Below, piece after piece: positions 16,963 through 26,269 of a DNA stretch of 64,000 nucleotides (positions are counted from its first letter, which is position 1; each line of letters begins with the position of its first letter). The stretch lies in assembly GCA_964586155.1 (NCBI GenBank), contig CAZPHC010000005.1, positions 62,001 through 126,000 of the forward strand. The letters are read 5' to 3'. The translations under genes and the position numbers were made by a program. The DNA is from SXNM01 sp964586155 (GTDB taxonomy: Bacteria > Myxococcota_A > UBA9042). The notes under the pieces are model-generated. The model searched no databases and had not been told where the DNA came from. It saw nothing but the letters and a program-made list of their open reading frames with translations.

Positions 16963-19101
16963 CTAGCGCACCAGGCCGCGACCGAAGCCGCCGACGCCGA
17001 CTTCGACCATCATGCGAAAGCGCGGCCCCGGGCCGAACGAGTCGTCGACGTCCGAGCGCGTCGACGACACCAGCGTCTCGGCGCCGAACGCGATGTAGGC
17101 CCGCTGGCCGCCAAAGAGCTTGCGCACCGCGATGGTCGTATTGCCGGTCTTGCCGAGCGGCCCGACGACGACGTCGAAGCTCTGGCGGTGCACGCTGAAC
17201 AGCAGGCCCGCCGCGCGTGGCAGCGCGACGCCGCCCCAGACGCCCGTGGCGGCCCAGGCCTGCCGGCCCTTGGGATCGCTGGCCTCCAGCCGGCGCTCGA
17301 GGCCGAGCAGCAGCGCCACCCACGGCACCTCGTTCGCCGGGCCGTAGCCGACATGGCCGAGCAGGCCGACGGCGGTGTCGAAGCCGAGCTCCTTGGACTC
17401 GTAGGTCAGCGCGCCGCCCTGGCCGTAGACGTAGAAGCCGCCCGTGACGTCGGCGTCGTCGTCGCTGGCCTGCTCGAAGGTCTGCGGGTTCGGCGATGGT
17501 GTCGTGTGCGGCGGTGTCGTGCGCGGCGGTGGCCAGCGCGACGGCGGCGCGACCGGCTGCGGCGCGACCGGCTGCGGCGCGACCGGCTGCGGTGCGACCG
17601 GCTGCGGCTGGGGCTGCGGCTGCGGCTGGGGCTGCGGCGCCACGGCCAGCGGCTGGCCGCGGTTCGCCGGTGACTCCTCGGGACGCCCCTGGCCGGAGGG
17701 ACCCGGCTGCGGCTGCGGCGCCGGGGGACGCGCCGGGGACGGGCCTGCCTGGGGCACACCCGGCTGCGATGCCGTCGTGACCGCCGGCGTTGGCGGCGTC
17801 GGAGCCGGCGGCAACGCCACGAGCGCGATGCTCGTGCGGCCCGCGCTGCCCGGCGCGAGGTCGATCGTGCCGGCGCGGTCGGCGTGGCCCTGCAGCGTCA
17901 CGCGCAGCCGGTGCGCGCCCGGCCGCAGGCGCAGCGAGCGCGGCGTCTGCCCGGACGGTTGCTCGTCGACAAAGAGCGTCGCGCCGCTCGGCACGGACTC
18001 GACCCGCAGCAGCGCCGCGTCGCCCTGGTCGGCGACGGGCGAACCAGCGGGGCTCCACAGCAGGCGACGCGCCGGATCGAACAGGCCGCCGACTTGCCAC
18101 GCCGCGAGGCGCTCGACCGCCGACGTCACGTTCGGACCGATCTGCTCCACCGCCGCGACCTCGACGCCGGCGCCGTCACGCGCCACGCGCCAGAGTGCGC
18201 CGCGCACATGGCCACCCGCGCCGTCGCGCCAGGCCGTCCACGTCACCGCCCAACCGACGCCGAGCCTGGCGGCGCTGGCCAGCTCGCAGGGGTGATCGCA
18301 GGGCCCGGACGCGCCCCTGGTGTCGATCGCGGTCTGCAGCTCCGCCGGCGTCCGCACCGGCCCGAGCCCGGCAGCAGCCGCCTCGGCCACGCTGGCGGCG
18401 ACCAGGCGCTGCACCGCGGCGAGGCCCGCAGCGTCGGCGTCCGCAGCGCGCGGCGGCAGCACGGCCACCGCGAAGGCCGCCGCCGCCGAGGCCGCGTTTG
18501 CGCGCTCCTTGGCGTCGGCTTCGGATTTGCGCAGCCGCTCCTCGGCCTCCCGCGCGCGGGCCGCTTGCTCTTCGGCCGCACGTTTGGCTGCGGCGGCACG
18601 CTCCTCGGCCGCGGCGGCGTCGAGCCGGGCCTGGCGGGCGCGCTCCTCCTCAGCGGCCTTGCGTTCGGCCAGGGTCGCGTCGATGGCCTCGATGCGCTTG
18701 CGCGCGTCGACCACGCCGTCCGGGCTGTCCGAGATGCGGCCGTAGAGCTCGTAGAGCGCCTTGGCTTCGGCGAGCTTGCCGGCGTCTTCCTTGGCGCGCG
18801 CGGCGTTGAACACCGACGCCGGCTTGCGCGCGAGCTCGTAGGCGCGCATGAAGAGCTCGGACGCGGCGTCGAAGTCCTTGTTCTTGAAGCGTTCGACCGC
18901 CTGCTTCGACAGCGCCTCGGCCTCGGCGATCGCCTTGCGCGACACCGGCGCAGCGGCGACGGACGCCGGCACGACCAGCGGCGCGCCGGCCAGGCCGATG
19001 GCGAGCGACGCGATCCACGACGTCAGGCGCTGCGGCACGCGCGCGCGTCGACCGCTGCGGTTCCGAGGCTCAGTCTGCGTTGCGGAGGCGGGGATGCGCA
19101 T
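16963..19101 (-). CDS. Exported TPR / coiled-coil / PEGA-domain protein
   Basis: 712 residues. The signal peptide is at about 22-50 (VPASVAAAP). TPR-like helices follow (about 55-150), then a charged Ala/Glu/Arg coiled coil (about 155-215), then a globular region. A PEGA domain lies at about 370-430 (VESVPSGATLFVDEQPSGQTP...LRPGAHRLRVTLQGH). A Pro/Gln-rich linker of VAPQP repeats (15-base DNA repeats near 17550-17600) precedes a C-terminal domain of beta-strand character ending RFRMMVEVGVGGFGRGLVR, possibly a small barrel. No clear ribosome site precedes the ATG at 19101. PEGA and TPR modules suggest an envelope scaffold. It stands alone, convergent with the porin-like gene. Confidence 0.78.
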   Translation of the reverse strand: MRIPASATQTEPRNRSGRRARVPQRLTSWIASLAIGLAGAPLVVPASVAAAPVSRKAIAEAEALSKQAVERFKNKDFDAASELFMRAYELARKPASVFNAARAKEDAGKLAEAKALYELYGRISDSPDGVVDARKRIEAIDATLAERKAAEEERARQARLDAAAAEERAAAAKRAAEEQAARAREAEERLRKSEADAKERANAASAAAAFAVAVLPPRAADADAAGLAAVQRLVAASVAEAAAAGLGPVRTPAELQTAIDTRGASGPCDHPCELASAARLGVGWAVTWTAWRDGAGGHVRGALWRVARDGAGVEVAAVEQIGPNVTSAVERLAAWQVGGLFDPARRLLWSPAGSPVADQGDAALLRVESVPSGATLFVDEQPSGQTPRSLRLRPGAHRLRVTLQGHADRAGTIDLAPGSAGRTSIALVALPPAPTPPTPAVTTASQPGVPQAGPSPARPPAPQPQPGPSGQGRPEESPANRGQPLAVAPQPQPQPQPQPQPVAPQPVAPQPVAPQPVAPPSRWPPPRTTPPHTTPSPNPQTFEQASDDDADVTGGFYVYGQGGALTYESKELGFDTAVGLLGHVGYGPANEVPWVALLLGLERRLEASDPKGRQAWAATGVWGGVALPRAAGLLFSVHRQSFDVVVGPLGKTGNTTIAVRKLFGGQRAYIAFGAETLVSSTRSDVDDSFGPGPRFRMMVEVGVGGFGRGLVR

Positions 19102-19194
19102 GGTCGATCATGCTATGCCAACGTGCAGGAACGGCAAGTGGTCGGCGGTGCAGCCCTTTGCCGTCACGCGCGCACGACTGCCGTCACGCGGCCG

Positions 19195-19686
19195 CTACTG
19201 CCGGCGCGGCGGGCCCGGCTGCGGCTGCGCTGGCTCGCCCGTCTGGGTCACGGTCACCACCGGCGGCGCGTCGCCGCCGTCGCGGATGGTGGCCGCGGGG
19301 CAGCCGACCTCGAACAGCCAGCTCGTCATCGAGGTGCCGCCGCAGTTGGGCTGCATCACGACGTCGACCTGCGAGCTCGCGCCCGGCCCGTAGCGAAGCT
19401 CGACGCTGCGGGTCTCGCCGACGCAGCCGCTGTCGAAGAGCTGCTGGCCTTCGTAGAAGACCTGGACCCGGTCCTTGGCGTCGCGTGTCTCGTAGCGGAA
19501 GGTGAAGGTGCCGTCGTTGCGGCCCATCTCGACCGGGAACGAGCTCGGCACCTCGTTGTTGCCCGTGGTCACGCCCTCGCCGCAGATCGGGCTGACCTCG
19601 GATTCGCAGCCCCAGAGCGCAGCGACGCAGCCGAGCGCGGCGGTGGCGCGGGCGGCGCGGTCGATCCAGCGGGGCGATGCGGGCAT
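19195..19686 (-). CDS. Small lipoprotein of unknown function
   Basis: 163 residues from the ATG at 19686, chosen over an in-frame ATG at 19794 because AGGAG lies 6 bases upstream. A signal segment ends in ALWGC, a lipobox. The mature part has spaced cysteines (CGEG, SGCVGE, PNCGG, VGCPA) and beta-rich text (GTFTFRYETRDAKDRVQVFYEG), then a Pro/Gln tail. It could be a small disulfide-bonded beta domain. It is transcribed in the same direction as the CotH-like gene upstream, across a 110-base gap that contains a perfect palindrome. Confidence 0.75.
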   Translation of the reverse strand: MPASPRWIDRAARATAALGCVAALWGCESEVSPICGEGVTTGNNEVPSSFPVEMGRNDGTFTFRYETRDAKDRVQVFYEGQQLFDSGCVGETRSVELRYGPGASSQVDVVMQPNCGGTSMTSWLFEVGCPAATIRDGGDAPPVVTVTQTGEPAQPQPGPPRRQ

Positions 19687-19748
19687 GGCGGGCTCCTGGC
19701 GCGGCGAGTCTCGAGCGTCCGACTGTAGCGCCCACGCTGCCGGCTGAC

Positions 19749-19763
19749 CACGGAATTTCCGTG
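19749..19763. promoter_or_regulatory. Palindrome CACGGAA-T-TTCCGTG
   Basis: Perfect 7-base arms around a single T, 62 bases upstream of the small lipoprotein gene (19686) and downstream of the CotH-like gene (19797). It is a plausible operator for the lipoprotein gene; no T tract is present, so a terminator is less likely. Confidence 0.4.
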
Positions 19764-19796
19764 AGGATCGCGCCGAGCCCGGCGCCGGCCGCATGG

Positions 19797-21311
19797 CTAC
19801 AGCCCGAGCAGGATCATCGTCATCAGCTCGAGGCCGTCACGGCCGAAGTCGAAGCCGCCGGCCAGCTCGGTGCACTTGGCGGCCTTGGCCGGCCCCGCGG
19901 GCAGCCCCTTGTCCAGCTGCGCCAGCAAGAAGCCGCGGCGATGGCGGATCCAATTCGTCAGGTTGGCGATCGCCTCGTCGTAGGCCGGGTCGCGCTGCGC
20001 CCGCTCGACCAGCGCCGACATCGCCAGCAGCTCGTGCTCCAGCGCGGCCTCGTCCCAGACCGTGTCGAGCAGGTGGCGCAGCTCGGCCTCGAAGCGCGCG
20101 GCGAGGCCGGAGATCCGCGACAGACGCCGGGGCAGCTCGGCGGCGGCGAAGGCCGACAGCTCGCGCGTATCGTCGGCCGCGCCGTTGTTGCCGAGCACGT
20201 TGTCGGCGCCCCAGGGCAGCAGCACCGCGCGGCCGGCGTCGCCGGGGTCGAAGTAGACGTAGAAGTTGTTGCGGTTGCCGCCGTAGCCGTCGCCGTGGCC
20301 GATCAGCGTCTCGAGCGCCCAGAAGCGCAGGAACCGATCGACGTCGAGCACCTGGCCGAGCGCCGCCTCGAGCTGGTCGTCGTCGACCTGCAGCGCCGCC
20401 ACCAACGCCAGCAGCGGCCCGCCCTTGGGGTCGGTGGCCGAGGTCTTGGCCTCGAAGCGGCCGAGCCGCCCCTGCGCGGCGCCCGTCAGGTGGTCCGGCG
20501 TGAAGTCGGCCAGGGCGCCTTCGTAGAGCGCGCCGCTGTCGTCGCCGAAGGCGCGGCGCAAGAAGGCCCGATCGACGGCCTCGACGTGGCTGTAGGCGCC
20601 CAGCGGCTCGTCGTTGATCATCACGGCGGCGAGGTTGCAGCGCGGCGCCGGGTAGCCGGCCCTGGCGATCAGGCCGTAGGCGAGGCAAGCGCGCATACGG
20701 CTGGGATCTTGCAGGTTGTTGTTGAGCGTCATCACCTCGGTCGAGAACCCCGCCGGCGCCGTGGTCGGATCTTCGACCTTGACCCGCATCGACGGCCGCA
20801 CCATGCCGCCACCGCCGACCGAGCCGAGCAGGCCCTTCTTGCGCACGCTCACGCTCGGCAGCGGCACGCCGTCGACGTCGATCGCCGCCGGGAACTTGGT
20901 GTAGGCGCTCGGCATGGCCTGCTCGCAGCCGTCGGTCAGGTAGGCGAAGATCTCGGCGCCCATCTCCTCCTCGGCGACGCCGAAGCGCGTCTGCTTCGCC
21001 ATGGTCACGCGGTCGGCCGGATCCATCGTCAGGCGGATGCAGAGCAATCGTTCGGGATCGAACGAGACCTCGCTGGCGAGGTGCACGCGCGGGCTCGGCA
21101 CGCAGGGCAGGGCGGGCGGCCAGAGGTCGGACTCGTCGCCGCCGCAGCCGGTCGCGGACGCCAACAGCGCCCAGGTCAGGGCCACGGCCACGACACGGCC
21201 CGGACGTCGCCGCCTGGGGAGCGTCGGCTCGACGCAGAGGTCGACGCGGAGGTCGACGCGGAGGTCAATGCGCCTGCCGCTGCGATCGCGCGTGACGCGG
21301 GTCCGGGTCAT
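19797..21311 (-). CDS. CotH-like kinase-fold lipoprotein
   Basis: 504 residues. A positively charged lead is followed by a hydrophobic segment and an SATGC lipobox (about residue 56). The mature protein follows the CotH plan. A VSVRKKG strand comes first, then SMRVKVED, then LNNNLQDPSRMRACLAYGLI, the YEGALAD-type loop, a GYGGNRNNFYVYFD segment and LPWGADNVLG. CotH proteins are atypical protein kinases of spore coats and bacterial surfaces. Their usual metal site reads DxD, but here the last motif reads PWGAD, so activity may be reduced or changed. The start lies 3 bases after the stop of the upstream gene at 21315, which indicates translational coupling. An envelope role is inferred. Confidence 0.78.
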   Translation of the reverse strand: MTRTRVTRDRSGRRIDLRVDLRVDLCVEPTLPRRRRPGRVVAVALTWALLASATGCGGDESDLWPPALPCVPSPRVHLASEVSFDPERLLCIRLTMDPADRVTMAKQTRFGVAEEEMGAEIFAYLTDGCEQAMPSAYTKFPAAIDVDGVPLPSVSVRKKGLLGSVGGGGMVRPSMRVKVEDPTTAPAGFSTEVMTLNNNLQDPSRMRACLAYGLIARAGYPAPRCNLAAVMINDEPLGAYSHVEAVDRAFLRRAFGDDSGALYEGALADFTPDHLTGAAQGRLGRFEAKTSATDPKGGPLLALVAALQVDDDQLEAALGQVLDVDRFLRFWALETLIGHGDGYGGNRNNFYVYFDPGDAGRAVLLPWGADNVLGNNGAADDTRELSAFAAAELPRRLSRISGLAARFEAELRHLLDTVWDEAALEHELLAMSALVERAQRDPAYDEAIANLTNWIRHRRGFLLAQLDKGLPAGPAKAAKCTELAGGFDFGRDGLELMTMILLGL

Positions 21312-21314
21312 GGC

Positions 21315-21926
21315 CTACCACCCATAGCCGATGCTGGCGTTGAGCACGGGCTTGAGCGGCGGCAGCGCCTGCGAGAACGCGCTGTCGCCGCCGCTCAGCA
21401 GGCGCCAGGACTGCAGGCCCGCGCCGACCTCGAGCACCAACGCGCCGAAGGTCCAGGTGTAGCCGGCTTCGGCGCCGAGGCCCACGATCGCCGACGACGC
21501 CAGCTGCTTGCCGTGGCTGTTGTGGGTCCAGCCCCAGCCGGCCAGCACCAGCGGCAGCGCGTGCCAGCCGGCGAGCCCGGGTCGCGACAGCGAGATCCGT
21601 GGGCCCGCCTTGGCCACCACGAGGTCGTAGCGCAAGAACACGGGCACGCTGGCGGCGTCGAGCGCGAACGTGACGCCCCAGAGTGGGTCGAGCTGCTGGT
21701 GGTAGCGCAGGTCAAGCGCCGCCGCGGGCAAGCCGAGCGTCGCGCCGACGATGCCCGCGAGCGTGGTCACGGGGTTGCAGACGACGGCGTGGTCGATGCG
21801 TTCGGCCCGCGCCGAGGCGGCGACGCACAGGACCATCGTGCATGCCAGCGCGGCCACCAGCGCGGCGCAGCGCCGTCGTCGCTCGGGTGGGGGATGGAGC
21901 CTGCCGGGCCAAACACGCGCCACCAT
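21315..21926 (-). CDS. Exported protein, possibly a small barrel, coupled to CotH-like gene
   Basis: 203 residues from the ATG at 21926; longer readings extend into a region without coding character. A signal peptide (ALVAALACTMVLCVAASARA) is followed by alternating hydrophobic strands. These include GPRISLSRPGLAGWHALPLV and AIVGLGAEAGYTWTF, and the protein ends SIGYGW. This is compatible with a small outer-membrane beta-barrel. I do not recognise the family. Its stop is only 3 bases from the start of the CotH-like gene, so the pair is co-translated and probably works together at the cell surface. Confidence 0.65.
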   Translation of the reverse strand: MVARVWPGRLHPPPERRRRCAALVAALACTMVLCVAASARAERIDHAVVCNPVTTLAGIVGATLGLPAAALDLRYHQQLDPLWGVTFALDAASVPVFLRYDLVVAKAGPRISLSRPGLAGWHALPLVLAGWGWTHNSHGKQLASSAIVGLGAEAGYTWTFGALVLEVGAGLQSWRLLSGGDSAFSQALPPLKPVLNASIGYGW

Positions 21927-22107
21927 GGTCCACCGTATGCTGCGACGCCAGGCCGCCATTGAACCAGCATCGCGGCTGCGTTCCAAGCGTCGCCCCATCC
22001 CGGGCCTCGCGACATGCCTTGACACGTTCCGGTCGCGCCGCAGACTCTGCGGTCGCGGCTGGCTCCGGGCTCGAGCCGAGCGCGACCGCCGCCACAGAGG
22101 ACACACG

Positions 22108-23067
<960 letters not shown>

Positions 23068-23075
23068 AAACGAGG

Positions 23076-23606
23076 CTAGCCGCGCGGCCGGGTCGTCGAG
23101 AAGATGTAGCGGCCGATGGTCCAGGCGCTCGTGGCGTCGGGCCGCACCAGCACGAAGAGCTCCTGGTTGCCCTCGGAGATCTTCGCGCCGTTGGCCAGGA
23201 TGGTCGTGGTGCCGTTGCTGCGCGTGCGGGCGTAGGCGACCGTCGGCGTCACGACCACGACCTCGTCGATCTCGAAGCGGATGTCGAGGCGGATCGCGCC
23301 CAGGATCTCGCGGTACGCCGCCTCGATCGCGGCGCGGCCGATCGCCGGTTCGCGGTGCTGCGCCATGAACACGCCGTCTGCGGCGTACAGCGGGACGATG
23401 GCGTCGACGTTGGCGGCGTTGAGGCCTGCTTCGTAGCTGCGCAGCAGCTTGGTCGCCGAGGCGACGTGCGGGGCGGGGTCGAATGCGGTGCTGGTGGTGG
23501 ACATGGTCGAGGCTCCCTTGGTCATCGTTGCGCAGCCGCTGGCGACGACCATCGTCGTCAGCAAGGTCGTGAGCAGGCGCGTCTGCAGGGACGTGTGCGT
23601 GGTCAT
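23076..23606 (-). CDS. SnoaL/NTF2-like lipoprotein
   Basis: 176 residues from the ATG at 23606, with GGAG 8 bases upstream. The signal peptide ends in the lipobox VASGC. The mature part has the NTF2/SnoaL cone plan: helix (LLRSYEAGLNAANVDAIVPLYAADGVFM), then AAIEAAYREIL and strands ending TIGRYIFSTT. Such domains serve as ketosteroid-isomerase-like enzymes or small-ligand binders; catalytic residues are not clear. It is divergent from a LysR regulator gene across 150 bases that hold a strong palindrome, so it is probably that regulator's target. Confidence 0.82.
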   Translation of the reverse strand: MTTHTSLQTRLLTTLLTTMVVASGCATMTKGASTMSTTSTAFDPAPHVASATKLLRSYEAGLNAANVDAIVPLYAADGVFMAQHREPAIGRAAIEAAYREILGAIRLDIRFEIDEVVVVTPTVAYARTRSNGTTTILANGAKISEGNQELFVLVRPDATSAWTIGRYIFSTTRPRG

Positions 23607-23724
23607 CGTGGTCTCCAACGTCGTTCGGCCCGTGCCTTCGCGACCATTCGCGTTGCGCCGCACCCGACCCACCCACGTTATGGCTTCCAAGAATCGATGC
23701 ATAGACGATAGAATCGAGATATGG

Positions 23725-23742
23725 CCTCTCAGATTCGAGAGG
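23725..23742. promoter_or_regulatory. Palindrome CCTCTC-N6-GAGAGG in a LysR divergon
   Basis: Perfect 6-base arms spaced by AGATTC, 15 bases before the LysR ATG. It lies in the A/T-richer gap between the LysR gene and the divergent NTF2-like lipoprotein gene. Position and symmetry suggest an autoregulatory operator for the LysR protein. Confidence 0.45.
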
Positions 23743-23756
23743 ACTGCGGAGCCGTG

Positions 23757-24635
23757 ATGGATCTGAACGCCCTGCGCCTCTTCGTCGCCACCGTCGAGGC
23801 CGGCAGCCTGAGCGAAGCGGCCCGCCGCACCGGCGTGCCGCTGCCGACGTTGAGTCGCCGCGTCCGCGGCCTCGAAGACGAGCTCGGCGTCCGGCTGCTG
23901 GAGCGCGGCCCGCACAAGACGAGCCTGACCGACGTAGGTGCCCGCCTCTTCGCCACCGCCGAGCCCGCGTTGGCGCAGCTCGCCCAGGCCGCGCAGGGGC
24001 TCCACGACGCCACCGGCCTCTCGGGGCGCGTGCGCGTCTCGCTGCCGCCGCATTTCGCGCCGCTGCGCGACGTCTTCGAGGCGTTCTCGCGTCAGCACGC
24101 CGGCGTGCGCCTGGATCTCTTCGTCACCGACCGGCGCGTCGACCTCGTCGCCGACGGCGTGGACGTGGCGATCCGCGTCGGCGACGCCGGGCGCAGCAGC
24201 TACGTCGGCCGCACGTTGGCGCGCTACCGCCATGTGCTCGTGGCCGCGCCCGCCTTGCTCGCAGGGGCCGACCTCTGCCGCCCGGACGACGTCACGCGCC
24301 TGCCCTGCGCCTGTTGGCGCTCGGGGGCTCCGCCGGCGTGGCAGCTGGGCGACGCGACCGTGGCGCTCGATCCGCTGGTCTGCACCAACGACTACGACCA
24401 CCTGCTGCGCCTGGCCTTGGACGGCCGCGTCGTCACCGAGCTGCCACCCTTCCTCGCCCACGGGCCGCTGCAGCGCGGCGAGCTGGTCGAGGTGCTGCCC
24501 CACGCGCCGCTGCCGCCGCAGGCCCTGCGCGCCCTGGTGGCCGATACGCGGCTGCTGTCGCCGCTGGTCCGCCGCTTCCTCGATGTGATGGCCGAACGCG
24601 TCCCGGCCGAGCTGCGGGGCTACACGCGCGGTTGA
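23757..24635 (+). CDS. LysR-family transcription regulator
   Basis: 292 residues from the ATG at 23757, with GGAG 6 bases upstream; an in-frame ATG at 23721 is upstream but lies within the operator-like palindrome region. The N-terminal helix-turn-helix has LRLFVATVEAGSLSEAARRTGVPLPTLSRRVRGLEDELGVRLLER. The periplasmic-binding-like effector domain starts with GRVRVSLPP, and its DGVDVAIRVG strand is typical of the DNA-damage-type LysR group. It probably controls the divergent NTF2-like lipoprotein gene. The effector molecule is not predictable. Confidence 0.93.
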   Translation: MDLNALRLFVATVEAGSLSEAARRTGVPLPTLSRRVRGLEDELGVRLLERGPHKTSLTDVGARLFATAEPALAQLAQAAQGLHDATGLSGRVRVSLPPHFAPLRDVFEAFSRQHAGVRLDLFVTDRRVDLVADGVDVAIRVGDAGRSSYVGRTLARYRHVLVAAPALLAGADLCRPDDVTRLPCACWRSGAPPAWQLGDATVALDPLVCTNDYDHLLRLALDGRVVTELPPFLAHGPLQRGELVEVLPHAPLPPQALRALVADTRLLSPLVRRFLDVMAERVPAELRGYTRG

Positions 24636-24671
24636 GCGCGACCGGCGGGTCGGGGCGCGCCGCGGCGGGGG

Positions 24672-26120
24672 TCAGTCGAGCTCGCTGATGAAGAGGTTGC
24701 CGACGCACATCTCGTCGCCGGTGCCCTCGCCCCATTTGACGTCGGCGCTGGTCTTGCGCTTGCCGTCGATGGTCGGTTGGTGCGCCTCGCTGTTGTCCCA
24801 GCGGCAGGTCACGCGCAGCTCGTCGCCCGGCGAGAACAGCACCGGCTCGGCCAGCTCGTAGACGCGCTGCCAGTTGAAGTCGTAGCGGCTCATCTTGAGC
24901 ACCATGTCGACGCTGCCGTCGGGGTGGTGCACCGCGATCTCGCCGCCGACGCCGAGCTGGTGCTCGTGCAGCATCGCCGAGTGGATGCGGAAGCCCTTCT
25001 CGATCTGCAGGCCGCCGATGAAGTTGGGGAAGAAGTCGCGCGGATCGTCCTTGTGCGTGTGCTCGACCGCCGCGTTGCCAGCCTCGATCTTCATCAGCGA
25101 CGACGTCACCCATTTGTGGTTGAGCCAGGGCGCGAACGCGGCTTCGTGGTCGACCTTGTCGGCCATCATCAGGTCGATCTCGGTCGTGTCGGTCTCGCCG
25201 TCGTGGCTGGGGGGGATGAAGTAGTGCATCTGCAAGACCAGCTTGCTGCCCGGCTCGACCAGGATGCCCGTGCCCTCGGGGAAGACCAGCGCGCTGGCGC
25301 CGGGAACCCATTGGCCGAGCTGCTGGATCGGCACGGGCAGGCCGCTGCTGCCGGTCGGGCCGCCGTAGCAGGTGTAGCCGTAGCCTGGCTCGTCCTTGTC
25401 GAGGCCTTCGATCAGCGGGATCGGCGAGATGCCGATCGGCGTCTTGGGCGGGATGACGAAGAGCGCGGTGTGGTGCGCGATCGACAGGTTGCCCGGCCGC
25501 ACGTTGAAGCCCGTGACGTAGGTCGGCTTGTCGAGCGGGAAGTCGACGACGAAGCAGCGGTAGTCGTCCGGCTTCTTGGTCGGGGTGTACGCCTCGGCCA
25601 TCTGGATGACGCGGTCGACCCGGGGCAGCGCGACGCCGACGGCATCGAGCTTGGTGCCCTTGTCCTTGGGGTCGCCCTCGGGCGCGCCGAGCTCGACCCA
25701 GGTCGCGATCGCGGCCTTCTGGGCGTCGGTCAGGGACGGATCGTGCAGGTAGGTGCGCACGCCCGGGTCGGCGTACCACGGCGGCATGGTGCCCTCGGCG
25801 ACGCGCTGGCCGATGGGCTTGCGCATCGCCGACGCCGCCTCGTAGGTCGCGAGGCTGAAGCCGCCGATGCCGCCCTCGCTGTGGCAGCCGACGCAGCGAC
25901 CTTCCAAGATCGGTGCGATGTCACGATGGTAGGTCACAGCCGGGCCGGCGTCGCTCTCGCCCGCGCAGCCGGCGGCGAACAAGCCGACGACGAGGCCCGC
26001 GGCCAGGCCGGCGAGCCCGCCCCGACGCGCCGCCCCGGCAGACGACGCGGTGCCAGACGACGCGGTGGCGGACGATGCGGTGGCGGACGCGGTCCTGCCC
26101 ATGCTGCTGCTCGTCGCCAT
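24672..26120 (-). CDS. Lipoprotein: cytochrome c domain fused to copper type II ascorbate-dependent monooxygenase-like domains
   Basis: 482 residues from the ATG at 26120, with AGGAGG 7 bases upstream. An Ala/Ser lead and hydrophobic segment end in the lipobox AAGC (Cys52). A heme c site CVGCH is at 76-80, with Met112 (TMPPW) as likely axial ligand. The rest follows peptidyl-glycine/dopamine monooxygenase logic. His216-His217 (AHHTAL) and His299 (QMHYF) would bind one copper. His385-x-His387 (LHEHQLG) and Met471 (DEMC) would bind the catalytic copper. All the copper ligands of the animal enzymes can thus be placed. The heme domain may supply electrons in place of ascorbate (inferred). A serine hydrolase lipoprotein gene lies upstream on the same strand. 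Confidence 0.88.
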   Translation of the reverse strand: MATSSSMGRTASATASSATASSGTASSAGAARRGGLAGLAAGLVVGLFAAGCAGESDAGPAVTYHRDIAPILEGRCVGCHSEGGIGGFSLATYEAASAMRKPIGQRVAEGTMPPWYADPGVRTYLHDPSLTDAQKAAIATWVELGAPEGDPKDKGTKLDAVGVALPRVDRVIQMAEAYTPTKKPDDYRCFVVDFPLDKPTYVTGFNVRPGNLSIAHHTALFVIPPKTPIGISPIPLIEGLDKDEPGYGYTCYGGPTGSSGLPVPIQQLGQWVPGASALVFPEGTGILVEPGSKLVLQMHYFIPPSHDGETDTTEIDLMMADKVDHEAAFAPWLNHKWVTSSLMKIEAGNAAVEHTHKDDPRDFFPNFIGGLQIEKGFRIHSAMLHEHQLGVGGEIAVHHPDGSVDMVLKMSRYDFNWQRVYELAEPVLFSPGDELRVTCRWDNSEAHQPTIDGKRKTSADVKWGEGTGDEMCVGNLFISELD

Positions 26121-26269
26121 CGTCGTCCCTCCTGCTGCCGGGGCCGCGTGCATCGGCGATCTGCGCGCCTGCCGCGTCCCCGCATCGCCGCCGCGGCGGC
26201 CGTGTGATGCCGCGCACTGTACGCGTCGAGGGGCGCGCTTCCAAGCAGCTTCTGCGCTTGGACTGGCGC

